30,993 nucleotides of DNA from CAYTED01 sp964537075 (GCA_964537075.1 CAZIBB010000006.1:1-30993), one strand, 5' to 3'; positions 22,843-30,828 are shown, counted from the first letter of the stretch. A program made the numbers and translations. Notes: generated by a model not told the origin, from the sequence alone.

Positions 22843-23886
22843 TCAGAAGTCCCAGCTTCCATTCAAACTTGAAGACTGCGTATAATTGACGACGGTGGTT
22901 TCGAAGAAGTTCCCCTTGTCGCCATTGGTATCCTGCAGCCGGTCGAGATGCTTGTAAGGATTGTCGATCGCATCGGGATAGAGCGGATCCATATTGATCA
23001 TGGCGAGGCGCTTGTTCGCGAGCCACTTGGTGTATCCTTCCGTCGTTTCCCCATTGATGCCGGGGATGCGGTCGCCGAGTATGTGTTTCCCCCACTCGAT
23101 TTCCTGTTCGACGGCCTCAGTCATCATTTCCCGGATGACCGCCTCGTCGAAAAGAGCCGGAAATTCCTTCCGTATCTCACGCAGGAGATTGGAAAAAATA
23201 GTGATATGGGTGAGCTCATCACGGCGGATGTAGCTGATCATCCTGCCGGTCGCGAGCATTTTCATATTATCCGTCAGGGTATCGAAGAAAGCGAATCCGT
23301 TGTAGAAATAGAGCGCTTCGAGGAGAAAGTTGGCCACGACTGCCCGGAAAAAGGTCTTGTCGGTAGGCGATTCGATAAAGTCTTGGTAGATCTGACCGAT
23401 GTACTGGTTGCGCTTAAGAAGAATCTTGTCGCTTCGCCAGAAATAATAGATTTCTTCACGCTCCTTGCTGTCTACGACGGACTCGAGAATAGTCGCGTAG
23501 GATTGGGAGTGGATGGCTTCCTGATAGGCCTGAATGGCGAGAATGAGATTGACCTCGGGCGATGTGATGTAATCCGAAAGGTGAGGAAGGTTCACCGTCT
23601 GAATCGAGTCGAGAAAGATAAGGAAGGAAAGGATTCCCTTGTAGGCGTGTTGTTCTTCAGGAGAGAGGTCGCTATGAAACATTCTTGCGTCATCTTTCAA
23701 TCCCGATACTTTTTCCGGTACCCAAAAATTCCCGATCATGACTTGGTAGAGGGATTTCGCCCACGGGTATTTGACGACATTCAGATTGAAGAGTCCCGTC
23801 GTGGATCCTTTGATGATCGTTCTCGCTTCCACGGTATCATTGCCCGCGGGATTGAAGAGCAGGTTTTGGAGCATTTTTTCCGTCAT
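22843..23886 (-). CDS. nrdB: Class I ribonucleotide reductase beta subunit
   Basis: NrdB holds the di-metal centre and tyrosyl radical that start ribonucleotide reduction. All six metal ligands are in place: D in FLDSIQT, E and H in YQEAIHSQSY, E in LLEALYFY, and E and H in RRDELTHITIF. The radical tyrosine follows the first E/H pair at the standard spacing (EAIHSQSY). The C-terminal tail ends SLNGSWDF. I chose ATG 23886 (MTEKMLQNLLFNPAGND) because related proteins begin near an FNPxGND segment; an in-frame ATG at 23934 would add 16 residues and is the alternative. It lies downstream of nrdA, 212 bases from its stop. The gene needs oxygen or a similar oxidant to form its radical. Confidence 0.95.
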   Translation of the reverse strand: MTEKMLQNLLFNPAGNDTVEARTIIKGSTTGLFNLNVVKYPWAKSLYQVMIGNFWVPEKVSGLKDDARMFHSDLSPEEQHAYKGILSFLIFLDSIQTVNLPHLSDYITSPEVNLILAIQAYQEAIHSQSYATILESVVDSKEREEIYYFWRSDKILLKRNQYIGQIYQDFIESPTDKTFFRAVVANFLLEALYFYNGFAFFDTLTDNMKMLATGRMISYIRRDELTHITIFSNLLREIRKEFPALFDEAVIREMMTEAVEQEIEWGKHILGDRIPGINGETTEGYTKWLANKRLAMINMDPLYPDAIDNPYKHLDRLQDTNGDKGNFFETTVVNYTQSSSLNGSWDF

Positions 23887-23937
23887 ATATGGGAAGATGT
23901 TAGATCTGAGAAAATTTATAGAGCGGTATTTCATTTT

Positions 23938-23997
23938 AACGGTCGCTCCGCTGTTGGAGCGGCCAGCCTCGACGTCTAGGTGGGTGCGTCCGCTGAA
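23938..23997. repeat. Dispersed repeat module between nrdA and nrdB
   Basis: Read on the - strand this module is TTCAGCGGACGCACCC (23982-23997), a GC-rich variable hairpin, and GGAGCGACCGTT (ending at 23938). The same order, TTCAGCGGACGCACCC then GGAACGACCGT, occurs on the + strand at 182-218 with a different hairpin inside. The first block is identical over 16 bases. Confidence 0.65.
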
Positions 23998-24044
23998 ATG
24001 AAATATCTACAACAGTTGTAAAAAATAAAAGAAAACTTTCTAAT

Positions 24045-24079
24045 AGCGGTTGCACCGCTCCAGAAGCGGAACAACCGCT
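24045..24079. repeat. Strong hairpin downstream of nrdA
   Basis: AGCGGTTG (24045-24052) pairs with CAACCGCT (24072-24079), and CCGCT (24055-24059) with AGCGG (24065-24069). It lies 20 bases after the nrdA stop. The - strand has only a delayed T-rich stretch, so it is either a weak terminator, a processing or stability hairpin limiting nrdB relative to nrdA, or just a further repeat. Confidence 0.6.
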
Positions 24080-24098
24080 CTCAATTGGAGGATTTTTT

Positions 24099-26714
24099 CT
24101 ATCCTGAACAGCTTACGCAGTTTTCCTTGATTTCACCTGAGAGGCTGCGGACATAGTAGACCGTCTTGATCCCCTTGCTCCATGCCAAGACATAGTAGGT
24201 ATAGAGCTGAGCCGGACTGGTTTTCGAAGGATCGATCATCCATTCGAAACTGATGCTTTGGTCTACCCAGCGGTAGATGACGGCCATCATGCTGATGACA
24301 TCCGTCATTTCCATGTTCACGTATTCCTTGTAATACCAGAAGTTGTCTTTGGAAAGTTTCGGTGCGACGCGTACCGTCGGGGCGGAGAGATTCGTCTCGA
24401 CGAAGTAACGCTTATAGATTGGGAGGAGCGCGGCGGTCGTCCCGACGACACCGGCGGTCGAGGTATTCGGCGCGGGGGCGGTATGATAGGCGAAACGCAC
24501 CCCGTATTGCTTCATGTCATCGAAGAGCGACGCCCAATCGGCCTTGAACGGAGTATTATTCTCAAACCAGGATCGTTCGCGCCCGAGGAGCATGCCCTTG
24601 GAATACTCGCTTCCCTTGTAGAGCGGATACATGCCGCGTTCTTTGGCGATATCGACTGAGGCCCGGTAGGTATGGAAGGTATAGCGTTCAAAGAGCCGGT
24701 CGACCTCCTCCCTCGCTTCAGGGCTATCATAAGCGATTTTTCGTGTAGCGAGATATTCAGCGAGACCGAGATATCCGAGGCCGACACTTCGATATCTCCC
24801 AGCAGTACGCTCTGCCTCTTTAATCGGGTAGTAATTCAGTGTGATGACATTATCGAGAATGCGCATGACGACCGGGAAAACATCGGCGATGATGGATGGT
24901 TCATAAACAGTCGCAACATTGATCGAGGCGAGATTGCAGACGACGAGGTCGCCCGGCTCATATTTGATCATGATTTTTCCGTCCTCGATGGTCTCTTCGA
25001 TGAACTTGCTCGCAGAAGTGTTCTGACAGATTTCCGTGCAGAGCTGAGTCGAATAGATATTCCCTTCATGTTTGTTCGGATTCAGTCGATTGACGGTATC
25101 ACGGAAAAAAACATATGGCATACCGGTCTCCACCGTCGTTTTGAGGAATTTCTTGAAGAGCTCTTTGGCGGGGATGGTTTTTTTCATAATGAGCCGATCA
25201 TCCTTCTCGAGCTTGAGATAGAATGCATCGAATTCTTCGTTGAAAAAATCCTGCAGGGATTTCCCATAAAAACTCTTGATCTCGTGCGGATCGAACAGCG
25301 ACCATTCGCCATCCTCCTCGAGGCGCTTCATGAAAAGATCGGGAATGGAAACGGCAGGGAAGATATCGAAGGCCTTTGCCCGGATATCGCCGGTTTCAGT
25401 CTGGAGGTCGAGGAAATCGTGGATATCGCAGTGCCAGATATCGAGTGTGACGGAAATAGCGCCGAGCCGTGAGCCCAGCTGATTGACGGCCGATGCAGTA
25501 TCATTGATGACCTTGATCCAGGGATTGACACCGCCCGACATGCCGAGAACTTTTCGGATCATGCCGCCGCGGGCGCGGATATTTCCGAGGTAGACACCGA
25601 CGCCGCCGCCGAACTTCGATATCTGCGCCATGTTTTCGATGGCGTGATAGATGCCGCGAAGATCGTCATCGACATTGATCTTGAAGCAGCTTGAGAGCTG
25701 ATTGTAATTGGTTCGGGCATTGAGAAGGGTCGGTGTTGGGAGGGATATGCGTTGTTTCGAACAATGCTCGTAGATTTTCAGCGCGAAGGCGAGACGGGTT
25801 TCCTTCTTTTCCGGAATGGCGAGAAAGAGCGCGAGTGACATGTACATTTCCTGAGGAAGCTCCTTGATCACCTTGTTCGGATTGAGAAGGTATCGCTTGA
25901 TGAAGGAAACGATGGTGGTGTATTCATAACCTTCATCGGTCGCCTTGGAGAGATGACGCCCTGCCTCCAGAATATCTTCCGGCGAGTAGTATTTGTAAAA
26001 GTCCCTGTAGTACAGGTCATTTTTGACGTAGTCATCGAAGAATGCCTTGTATGCCTCGGGAGAATAAATATCTTTCTGCTTGATGTTCCGATTTTTCGTC
26101 GCCTTTTTGTACAGGCCTCCGAGCAGGATGCGCGCCGCGACATTCTGCCAGATGATGTTTTCCACCGTAACGAGATCGATGCAGGTCTTCACGAGCATTT
26201 TTTCGATGTCGGCGGTCTTGATATCTTCGACGAGATTCTTCTTGAAGGCATTCATGAGTTCTTCGAAGTTACAGTGCTTCTCGAATCCTTTGGCGGCACG
26301 GTCAAATACCATGCGAAGCTTGTTGATATCGAAATTTTCCTTCGAACCATCGGCCTTGGTCACTTTGAGCGTATGCTTCTCGAATTCACGGACAAGTTTC
26401 TCTTTCCGCTCCTCGCGCTCCTCATTCTTCTGCCCGCGATAGAGGATATAGGCTTTGGCTACTTCGAAATGGTTGAGCTTGACCAGGTGGCGCTCGACGA
26501 TATCCTGAATGTCTTCGACGGACGGTATGCGGTTGATGAAGATATCATTGAAGACGTGTTCGATATCATGAATGACGGCATCAGTCACCTCAGGGATGAA
26601 GCCCTTCTCTATTTCTCCGATAGCATCGCAGGCGAGCGCGATAGCATGTTCGATCCGGGTTCGGTCAAAGTCGATGATTTCTCCGTTGCGTTTTTTTATT
26701 TTTTCTATGGACAT
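24099..26714 (-). CDS. nrdA: Class I ribonucleotide reductase alpha subunit with two ATP-cone domains
   Basis: NrdA reduces ribonucleoside diphosphates to deoxyribonucleotides. The 871-residue protein has two ATP-cone regulatory domains in tandem (about 1-95, KIKKRNGEIIDFDRTRIEHA; about 105-210, KVTKADGSKENFDINKLRMV). The barrel carries the redox cysteines in LSSCFKI and VVCNLASIN, the catalytic cysteine and glutamate in QLCTEI, and the radical-transfer tyrosines in KTVYYVRS. The C-terminal CVSC pair (ENCVSCSG) is reduced by thioredoxin or glutaredoxin. The residue two before the catalytic cysteine is Gln, where E. coli has Asn437. I chose ATG 26714 because MSIEKIKKRNGE is the start of the first cone; the longer frame adds 29 unlikely residues. 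sod lies 53 bases upstream and nrdB follows. Confidence 0.96.
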   Translation of the reverse strand: MSIEKIKKRNGEIIDFDRTRIEHAIALACDAIGEIEKGFIPEVTDAVIHDIEHVFNDIFINRIPSVEDIQDIVERHLVKLNHFEVAKAYILYRGQKNEEREERKEKLVREFEKHTLKVTKADGSKENFDINKLRMVFDRAAKGFEKHCNFEELMNAFKKNLVEDIKTADIEKMLVKTCIDLVTVENIIWQNVAARILLGGLYKKATKNRNIKQKDIYSPEAYKAFFDDYVKNDLYYRDFYKYYSPEDILEAGRHLSKATDEGYEYTTIVSFIKRYLLNPNKVIKELPQEMYMSLALFLAIPEKKETRLAFALKIYEHCSKQRISLPTPTLLNARTNYNQLSSCFKINVDDDLRGIYHAIENMAQISKFGGGVGVYLGNIRARGGMIRKVLGMSGGVNPWIKVINDTASAVNQLGSRLGAISVTLDIWHCDIHDFLDLQTETGDIRAKAFDIFPAVSIPDLFMKRLEEDGEWSLFDPHEIKSFYGKSLQDFFNEEFDAFYLKLEKDDRLIMKKTIPAKELFKKFLKTTVETGMPYVFFRDTVNRLNPNKHEGNIYSTQLCTEICQNTSASKFIEETIEDGKIMIKYEPGDLVVCNLASINVATVYEPSIIADVFPVVMRILDNVITLNYYPIKEAERTAGRYRSVGLGYLGLAEYLATRKIAYDSPEAREEVDRLFERYTFHTYRASVDIAKERGMYPLYKGSEYSKGMLLGRERSWFENNTPFKADWASLFDDMKQYGVRFAYHTAPAPNTSTAGVVGTTAALLPIYKRYFVETNLSAPTVRVAPKLSKDNFWYYKEYVNMEMTDVISMMAVIYRWVDQSISFEWMIDPSKTSPAQLYTYYVLAWSKGIKTVYYVRSLSGEIKENCVSCSG

Positions 26715-26767
26715 AAATTGAGAGCCAAGGAGGCTTGTGAATAAATGAAATATTTTTTTGAAGAAGA

Positions 26768-27343
26768 CTATGCCGCGAGGCGGGATGTGACGGTATTCCA
26801 ATCGATGGCCTTGAAAAAAACAGTGAGATAATCAGCGCGCTTGATACCGTAGTCAAGCATAAAAGCATGTTCGAATACATCCATAACGAGGATCGGTGTC
26901 GTCCCGGCGAGGTGACCTCCGTCATGCTCATTGATCCAGACATTGAAGAGCTCCCCGGTCTCAGTATCGTGAGTGAGGACAACCCAGCCAATGCCGCGCA
27001 TCGCACCGAGAGCAAGAAAGTTTTTCTTCCAATCCTCGAAGCTGCCGTAAGCGGATACTATTTTTTCCTTGAGAATGCCTTCGACAAGGGGTGCGAATTC
27101 CTTGGTCATATTCTCGAAATAGAGTTCATGGAGCCGCATGCCGTTCCATTCCCAGCCAAAGCGCCGCTGGAGCTCCGCGTATTCCGGAGTACCAGGCTCC
27201 TTCGAACCAAGCGATTCGAGGAGCACATTCGTATTTTTCACATAGCCTTCATAGAGCGCGAAGTGATTTGTGAGAAGAGCGTCGGAGAGTCCTGGAAGCC
27301 CGAGAAGGTGTTTGAAATCTTTGATTTCATAGCTACTGGCCAT
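26768..27343 (-). CDS. sodA: Fe/Mn-type superoxide dismutase
   Basis: The enzyme converts superoxide to hydrogen peroxide and oxygen. The 191-residue product has the usual length and all four metal ligands: H27 (TNHFALYEGYV), H72 (GMRLHELYFEN), D155 and H159 (MDVFEHAFMLDYG). The usual DVWEH motif is DVFEH here, with Phe at 157. The position of the second-sphere Gln of Mn enzymes (near NQD) holds NEHD, so His140 probably occupies it. Metal preference is therefore not predictable from the motif alone. It sits between ahpC and nrdA on the same strand, 68 bases after ahpC. No signal peptide is present, so it is cytoplasmic. Confidence 0.94.
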   Translation of the reverse strand: MASSYEIKDFKHLLGLPGLSDALLTNHFALYEGYVKNTNVLLESLGSKEPGTPEYAELQRRFGWEWNGMRLHELYFENMTKEFAPLVEGILKEKIVSAYGSFEDWKKNFLALGAMRGIGWVVLTHDTETGELFNVWINEHDGGHLAGTTPILVMDVFEHAFMLDYGIKRADYLTVFFKAIDWNTVTSRLAA

Positions 27344-27411
27344 ACATTGTACATTGAAAGTATTAAGTGCTTCTTATTTGTGTATTTGTGAGTGATTTGT
27401 AATTTGTAGGA
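27344..27411. repeat. Heptad-like repeat spacer between ahpC and sod
   Basis: On the - strand the downstream end of ahpC runs into CTACAAA TTACAAA-type words spaced by about seven bases (roughly 27375-27411), related in style to the other heptad arrays. The register is less regular than at 557-591 or 1882-1944, so this copy is weaker. Confidence 0.4.
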
Positions 27412-27996
27412 CTATATCTTTCCTACGAGTTCGATGCCGGGCTTGAGCGTCTTCCCTCCCTTTTTCCAGTTTGCCGGACAGGCTTGCCCGGGATTTTCTT
27501 TGACGAAAATAGCTGCTTCGAGCTTTCGAAGCGTTTCCAATGCATTGCGGCCGATAGAGTTGGAGTTGATCTCACTCGCCTGAAGAACGCCTTCGGTATC
27601 GATGATGAAGGTTCCACGGAGAGAGACCCCCTCATCCGGAAGATAGACACCGAAAGCCTTTGCGAGTTTCGCGCTTGGGTCGGCTGCCATCGGATAGGTG
27701 ATTTGCTTGATAGCCGGTGAAGAATCATGCCAGGCCTTATGAACGAAGACGGTATCGGTACTCACGGAAATAACTTCTGCACCCAGTGCCTTGAAGGCTT
27801 CATAATTATGCGCGAGTTCTTCGAGTTCGGTCGGGCAGACGAAGGTGAAGTCAGCCGGATAGAAAACGACGACCACCCATTTACCGCGAAGATCCGAGAA
27901 ATGAATTTTTCGGAATGATTCGTCCTGAAAATATTCGAACTCGAGAGAAGGGATGACTTGTCCGATAGCGACGGATGACGGAGTGATAGTTTCCAT
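27412..27996 (-). CDS. ahpC: Typical 2-Cys peroxiredoxin (AhpC/Prx1 family)
   Basis: The enzyme reduces hydrogen peroxide and organic peroxides, removing the product of superoxide dismutase. The 194-residue protein has the peroxidatic cysteine in PADFTFVCPTELEEL, the conserved WHDSSPAIKQITYPMAADP and GVYLPDEGVSLRGTFIID, and the resolving cysteine in GQACPANWKKGGKT near the C-terminus. I chose ATG 27996 (METITPSSVAIG). A longer frame from 28197 is contradicted by a good promoter (28063-28092) lying inside it, and its extra sequence is not family-like. An AhpF or thioredoxin partner is not in the window. Confidence 0.95.
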   Translation of the reverse strand: METITPSSVAIGQVIPSLEFEYFQDESFRKIHFSDLRGKWVVVVFYPADFTFVCPTELEELAHNYEAFKALGAEVISVSTDTVFVHKAWHDSSPAIKQITYPMAADPSAKLAKAFGVYLPDEGVSLRGTFIIDTEGVLQASEINSNSIGRNALETLRKLEAAIFVKENPGQACPANWKKGGKTLKPGIELVGKI

Positions 27997-28062
27997 ATGT
28001 TTGTGTAAAAAATGATTAATTTTTTTTCTGTCAGCGGAGGAATTCTCTATTGACGTTTCATC

Positions 28063-28092
28063 ATCATAGAAGACCTGCTTTCCTTCTGTCAA
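28063..28092 (-). promoter_or_regulatory. Sigma70-type promoter of the ahpC-sod-nrd group
   Basis: On the - strand TTGACA (28087-28092) and TATGAT (28063-28068) are separated by 18 bases. Transcription would start near 28056, giving a leader of about 60 bases to ATG 27996. I see no obvious OxyR or PerR operator. Confidence 0.7.
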
Positions 28093-28212
28093 ATGTCCTT
28101 TCTGCAAGCCTGCTATTGGAACATAAAAATGAAAAAAATCAAGTGAAAAAGAAAAAACAAACAACATATAGTATGTTTTCTTTGCTATGAGACACAAGAG
28201 AATCTTTTCTTC

Positions 28213-29238
28213 CTATGAGATGCATGGTTCCGGACGGTTGACGCGATGGGTACCCTTCCCCTGCGAAAACTCCGTGATATTTTTGACAGTCGTATTCAGA
28301 ATTCGTTCCAGGGCTTCGGCGCTATAAAACCCGATATGCGGAGTGAAGACGACATTGTCGCGACGAAGAAATTCATGCGCCTTCGTCAGAGCCTCGAACT
28401 GCGAGGGAGTCTTTGGCTTTTTCTGGATGAGATCTTTTTCCTCTTTGAGAAATTCTTCTCCCTCGATGACATCGAGACCCGCTCCTCCGAGGATTCCGGC
28501 ATCGAGTGCTTCCACGAGCGCCTCATTTTCTATGATGCCGCCTCGTGAGGTATTGATGAGGAGAGCACCCTTTTTTATTTTGTGGATATTCTCACGATTG
28601 ATGAGATGCTTCGTGTATTCATTGAGAGGGAGGTGGAGGCTGATGATGTCGCTCTTCCCGAGGAGCTCATCGAGCGTTACGTAGCGATAGTGGAGAATTT
28701 CCGAAAGAAAGGTATTTTCGTGGACATCCGTCGCGAGGACATGCATACCGAAACCCTTTGCGATACGGATCGCATGCAGGCCGATATGTCCGGTACCGAT
28801 AACGCCGAGAGTTTTGTCTTTGAGGTCAAATCCATGGAGGTCTTCGAAGGAATAGTTCTGTTTCAATCCTCTCGCGTAGGATTTATGGACATTCCTCGAA
28901 AGTGCGAGGATAAGGGCGAAGGTGTGTTCTGCAACGGTGTTTTCTCCGTAGTGGGGAACATTGGAGATGACGACACCTCGTTTTTCACAAGCAGACACGT
29001 CGATATGATCAAATCCAGTCGATCGCGTCGCAATGAGTCGGAGGCTTGGGAGTTGTTGCAATAATTCTTTTGTGATGAATGAGTAGATGAATACGGAAAT
29101 ACACTCCGCTCCCTCAGCTAGCGCGACAGTCGTTTCCGTGAGCGGTTCTGCGGTAAATAGAAGCTCATGCCCTTGACTCAGGGATTTTTTCAGGTATAGT
29201 TCATCGTCTGGTGATGTCTCAAAAAAAACGATTTTCAT
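28213..29238 (-). CDS. D-2-hydroxyacid dehydrogenase (D-lactate dehydrogenase-like)
   Basis: The 341-residue NAD-dependent enzyme interconverts a 2-keto acid, probably pyruvate, and its D-2-hydroxy acid. It shows the family order: an N-terminal substrate half with RSTGFDHIDVSACEKRG and VPHYGENTVAEHTFALILAL, the Rossmann motif GVIGTGHIGLHAIRIAKGFG, the catalytic Arg in LLINTSRGGI, the catalytic Glu near GLDVIEGEEF, and the catalytic His in FTPHIGFYS. The HYGENTVAEH stretch is typical of the D-lactate dehydrogenase branch, and fermentation to lactate is plausible in CPR bacteria. The start at 29238 is 50 bases from the divergent pseudouridine synthase start. Confidence 0.9.
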   Translation of the reverse strand: MKIVFFETSPDDELYLKKSLSQGHELLFTAEPLTETTVALAEGAECISVFIYSFITKELLQQLPSLRLIATRSTGFDHIDVSACEKRGVVISNVPHYGENTVAEHTFALILALSRNVHKSYARGLKQNYSFEDLHGFDLKDKTLGVIGTGHIGLHAIRIAKGFGMHVLATDVHENTFLSEILHYRYVTLDELLGKSDIISLHLPLNEYTKHLINRENIHKIKKGALLINTSRGGIIENEALVEALDAGILGGAGLDVIEGEEFLKEEKDLIQKKPKTPSQFEALTKAHEFLRRDNVVFTPHIGFYSAEALERILNTTVKNITEFSQGKGTHRVNRPEPCIS

Positions 29239-29267
29239 GGGTGTGCGTGTTAATGATACCGATACAG

Positions 29268-29273
29268 TATACT
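29268..29273 (+). promoter_or_regulatory. Possible -10 box of the pseudouridine synthase gene
   Basis: TATACT lies 15 bases before the ATG at 29289, inside the 50-base divergent spacer. The overlapping AGTATACT is palindromic, so it could also serve the leftward dehydrogenase gene. No good -35 is seen for either direction. Confidence 0.35.
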
Positions 29274-29288
29274 ATAGAAGTACTCTTT

Positions 29289-30269
29289 ATGCCGACACCA
29301 ATCAAAAATTTTTGTTATACCGTCGCTCCGAGGGAGTCAGGCCTGCGCCTGGATGTCTTCTTGCTTTCCAGGCTCCGGTTGGAATTTCCTGAAAGGGTAT
29401 TTTTTCGCTCCGAGGTGGCGTACTGTCTTTCCGAAGGCGAGGTGCTGGTCTCTGGAAAAAAATCGAAACCAAGTACTATCGTCCGATTTGAAAATATCGT
29501 ATCAGGACAGTGGAAAGAGAAAGAGGCTGAAAAGAGCCGAAAAAACACCTTGTTTCCGGTTGAACCGGCCGTGCTTTTTGAAAATGAGCATTTTCGGGTA
29601 CTGGAAAAGCCGGCGGGTCTGCAGGTGCATCCGTCGGAAAAGAATGAAACCGATACACTGCTTGATTGGCTGAAGCGCGAATTTCCGGAAGAAAGCGCTC
29701 TTTTGGGTGAGGAAGCCCGCTTCGGCATCGTGCATCGCCTGGATAAGGAAACTTCTGGACTGATACTCGTCGCGAGGAACAAGAGTGATTGGGAGACGCT
29801 GAAAAAACTTTTTCATGATCGGAAAATAGAGAAAACATATCGAGCACTCGTTTTCGGACACTTTTCATTGAAGGAGGGAAGCATCGAAGGAGATATTACG
29901 TCAGTGGAACATTCACTGAAGCGACGGATGGCATCATTGCGTGACTCTTCGAAAAAGAGGAGCGCAAGGACGGATTACGAGGTGGAAAGGCGATTTCGCG
30001 ATTTTGATTTGGTCAAAGTTTTTCCAAAAACGGGTCGAACCCACCAGATCCGTGTCCATTTTCTGTCGGCAGGACATCCGTTGGTGGGAGATAAGCTTTA
30101 TGGGCATCGGCTGACGAAGAGGCTCGCCCTTGAGAGCAAGGCTCCGAAAAGGCATCTTCTGCACGCTTCTTCGCTGCGTTTCAGTTGTTTTGGTGAAAAA
30201 TATTCTTTTGAGTCCCCTCTTCCTGCCGATTTTTCTGCTTATTTGGGAAACCTTGACGAAATCAAATAA
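29289..30269 (+). CDS. rluD: RluA-family 23S rRNA pseudouridine synthase with S4 domain
   Basis: The 326-residue enzyme isomerises uridines to pseudouridine in ribosomal RNA. The N-terminal S4 RNA-binding domain (about 15-70) contains SGLRLDVFLLSRL and SEVAYCLSEGEVLVSGK. The catalytic domain begins VLEKPAGLQVHPSE and contains the family signature GIVHRLDKETSGLILVA, where the Asp is the nucleophile. It ends with HQIRVHFLSAGHPLVGDKLYG. S4 plus this layout fits RluC/RluD rather than RluA; the exact target uridines cannot be told. ATG 29289 is preferred because upstream in-frame codons read through the divergent promoter region. rplS follows 58 bases downstream with its own promoter. Confidence 0.9.
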   Translation: MPTPIKNFCYTVAPRESGLRLDVFLLSRLRLEFPERVFFRSEVAYCLSEGEVLVSGKKSKPSTIVRFENIVSGQWKEKEAEKSRKNTLFPVEPAVLFENEHFRVLEKPAGLQVHPSEKNETDTLLDWLKREFPEESALLGEEARFGIVHRLDKETSGLILVARNKSDWETLKKLFHDRKIEKTYRALVFGHFSLKEGSIEGDITSVEHSLKRRMASLRDSSKKRSARTDYEVERRFRDFDLVKVFPKTGRTHQIRVHFLSAGHPLVGDKLYGHRLTKRLALESKAPKRHLLHASSLRFSCFGEKYSFESPLPADFSAYLGNLDEIK

Positions 30270-30281
30270 TAAGGCTAGTAT
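30253..30281 (+). promoter_or_regulatory. Sigma70-type promoter of rplS
   Basis: TTGACG (30253-30258) and TAGTAT (30276-30281) are spaced by exactly 17 bases. The -35 lies within the last codons of the pseudouridine synthase gene. The leader of about 40 bases contains a small GCCC-GAAA-GGGT hairpin (30296-30307). Confidence 0.75.
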
Positions 30282-30327
30282 AGATATGTTTTAAGAGCCC
30301 GAAAGGGTGATATTTTTTTGAACCGTT

Positions 30328-30828
30328 ATGTACAAGAAACTCGTAGAATTTAATAAAGAGCTTCGAAAAAAAGTATCCCTGCCAGAGCTTCATTCGGGTG
30401 ATATGATCAAGGTCTATCGCAAGATTAAAGAAGGAGGAAAGGAGCGTCTCCAAATGTTTCAGGGGATGGTCATTGCCATTAAGGGTGGTCAGAGCTCATC
30501 ACTCATGGTGACGGTTCGCAAGGTATCATTCGGTATCGGCGTGGAATTGGTTTTGCCGCTTCTCTCCCCTACTATCGATAAGATTGAAATCTTAAAAAGC
30601 ACCAAGTCTCGCCGGTCGAAACTGTATTTCGTTCGCGAGAAATCCGCAAAGGTGCTGTCGAAGAAGCTTCGTGAAGTTGGTCTGAAGTCGAATGGTGTCG
30701 TAGCGACTGAAGAAGTTGAAGCGTCCGAGGAACCAGTAGAGGAGGTTCTTGAGCCGGTTGAAGCGACGACTATGGAGCCAACTGAAGCGGAGCAAATAAC
30801 TTCAGAAGAAACTGAAGTAAAGGCCTAA
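30328..30828 (+). CDS. rplS: 50S ribosomal protein L19 with an acidic C-terminal extension
   Basis: L19 sits at the interface of the two ribosomal subunits. The first 115 residues match the family: MYKKLVEFNKELRKKVSLPE, HSGDMIKVYRKIKEG, RLQMFQGMVIAIKGG, VRKVSFGIGVELVLPLLSP and a basic RRSKLYFVREKSAKVLSKKLRE stretch. Standard L19 ends about there. Residues 125-166 form an extra tail rich in Glu, Thr and Val (EEVEASEEPVEEVLEPVEA) that looks disordered. No Shine-Dalgarno sequence precedes the ATG. A good terminator follows at once, so the gene is transcribed alone. Confidence 0.95.
   Translation: MYKKLVEFNKELRKKVSLPELHSGDMIKVYRKIKEGGKERLQMFQGMVIAIKGGQSSSLMVTVRKVSFGIGVELVLPLLSPTIDKIEILKSTKSRRSKLYFVREKSAKVLSKKLREVGLKSNGVVATEEVEASEEPVEEVLEPVEATTMEPTEAEQITSEETEVKA

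Noticed and set aside
22948..23979. Long + strand open frame (about 340 codons) opposite nrdB
   Set aside because: It is fully antisense to nrdB, whose metal ligands are all intact. The antisense protein has no recognisable domain.
27997..28197. N-terminal extension of the peroxiredoxin giving a 261-residue protein
   Set aside because: A TTGACA/TATGAT promoter lies inside the extension, and the added residues do not look like a signal peptide or family sequence; METITPSS is the natural start.
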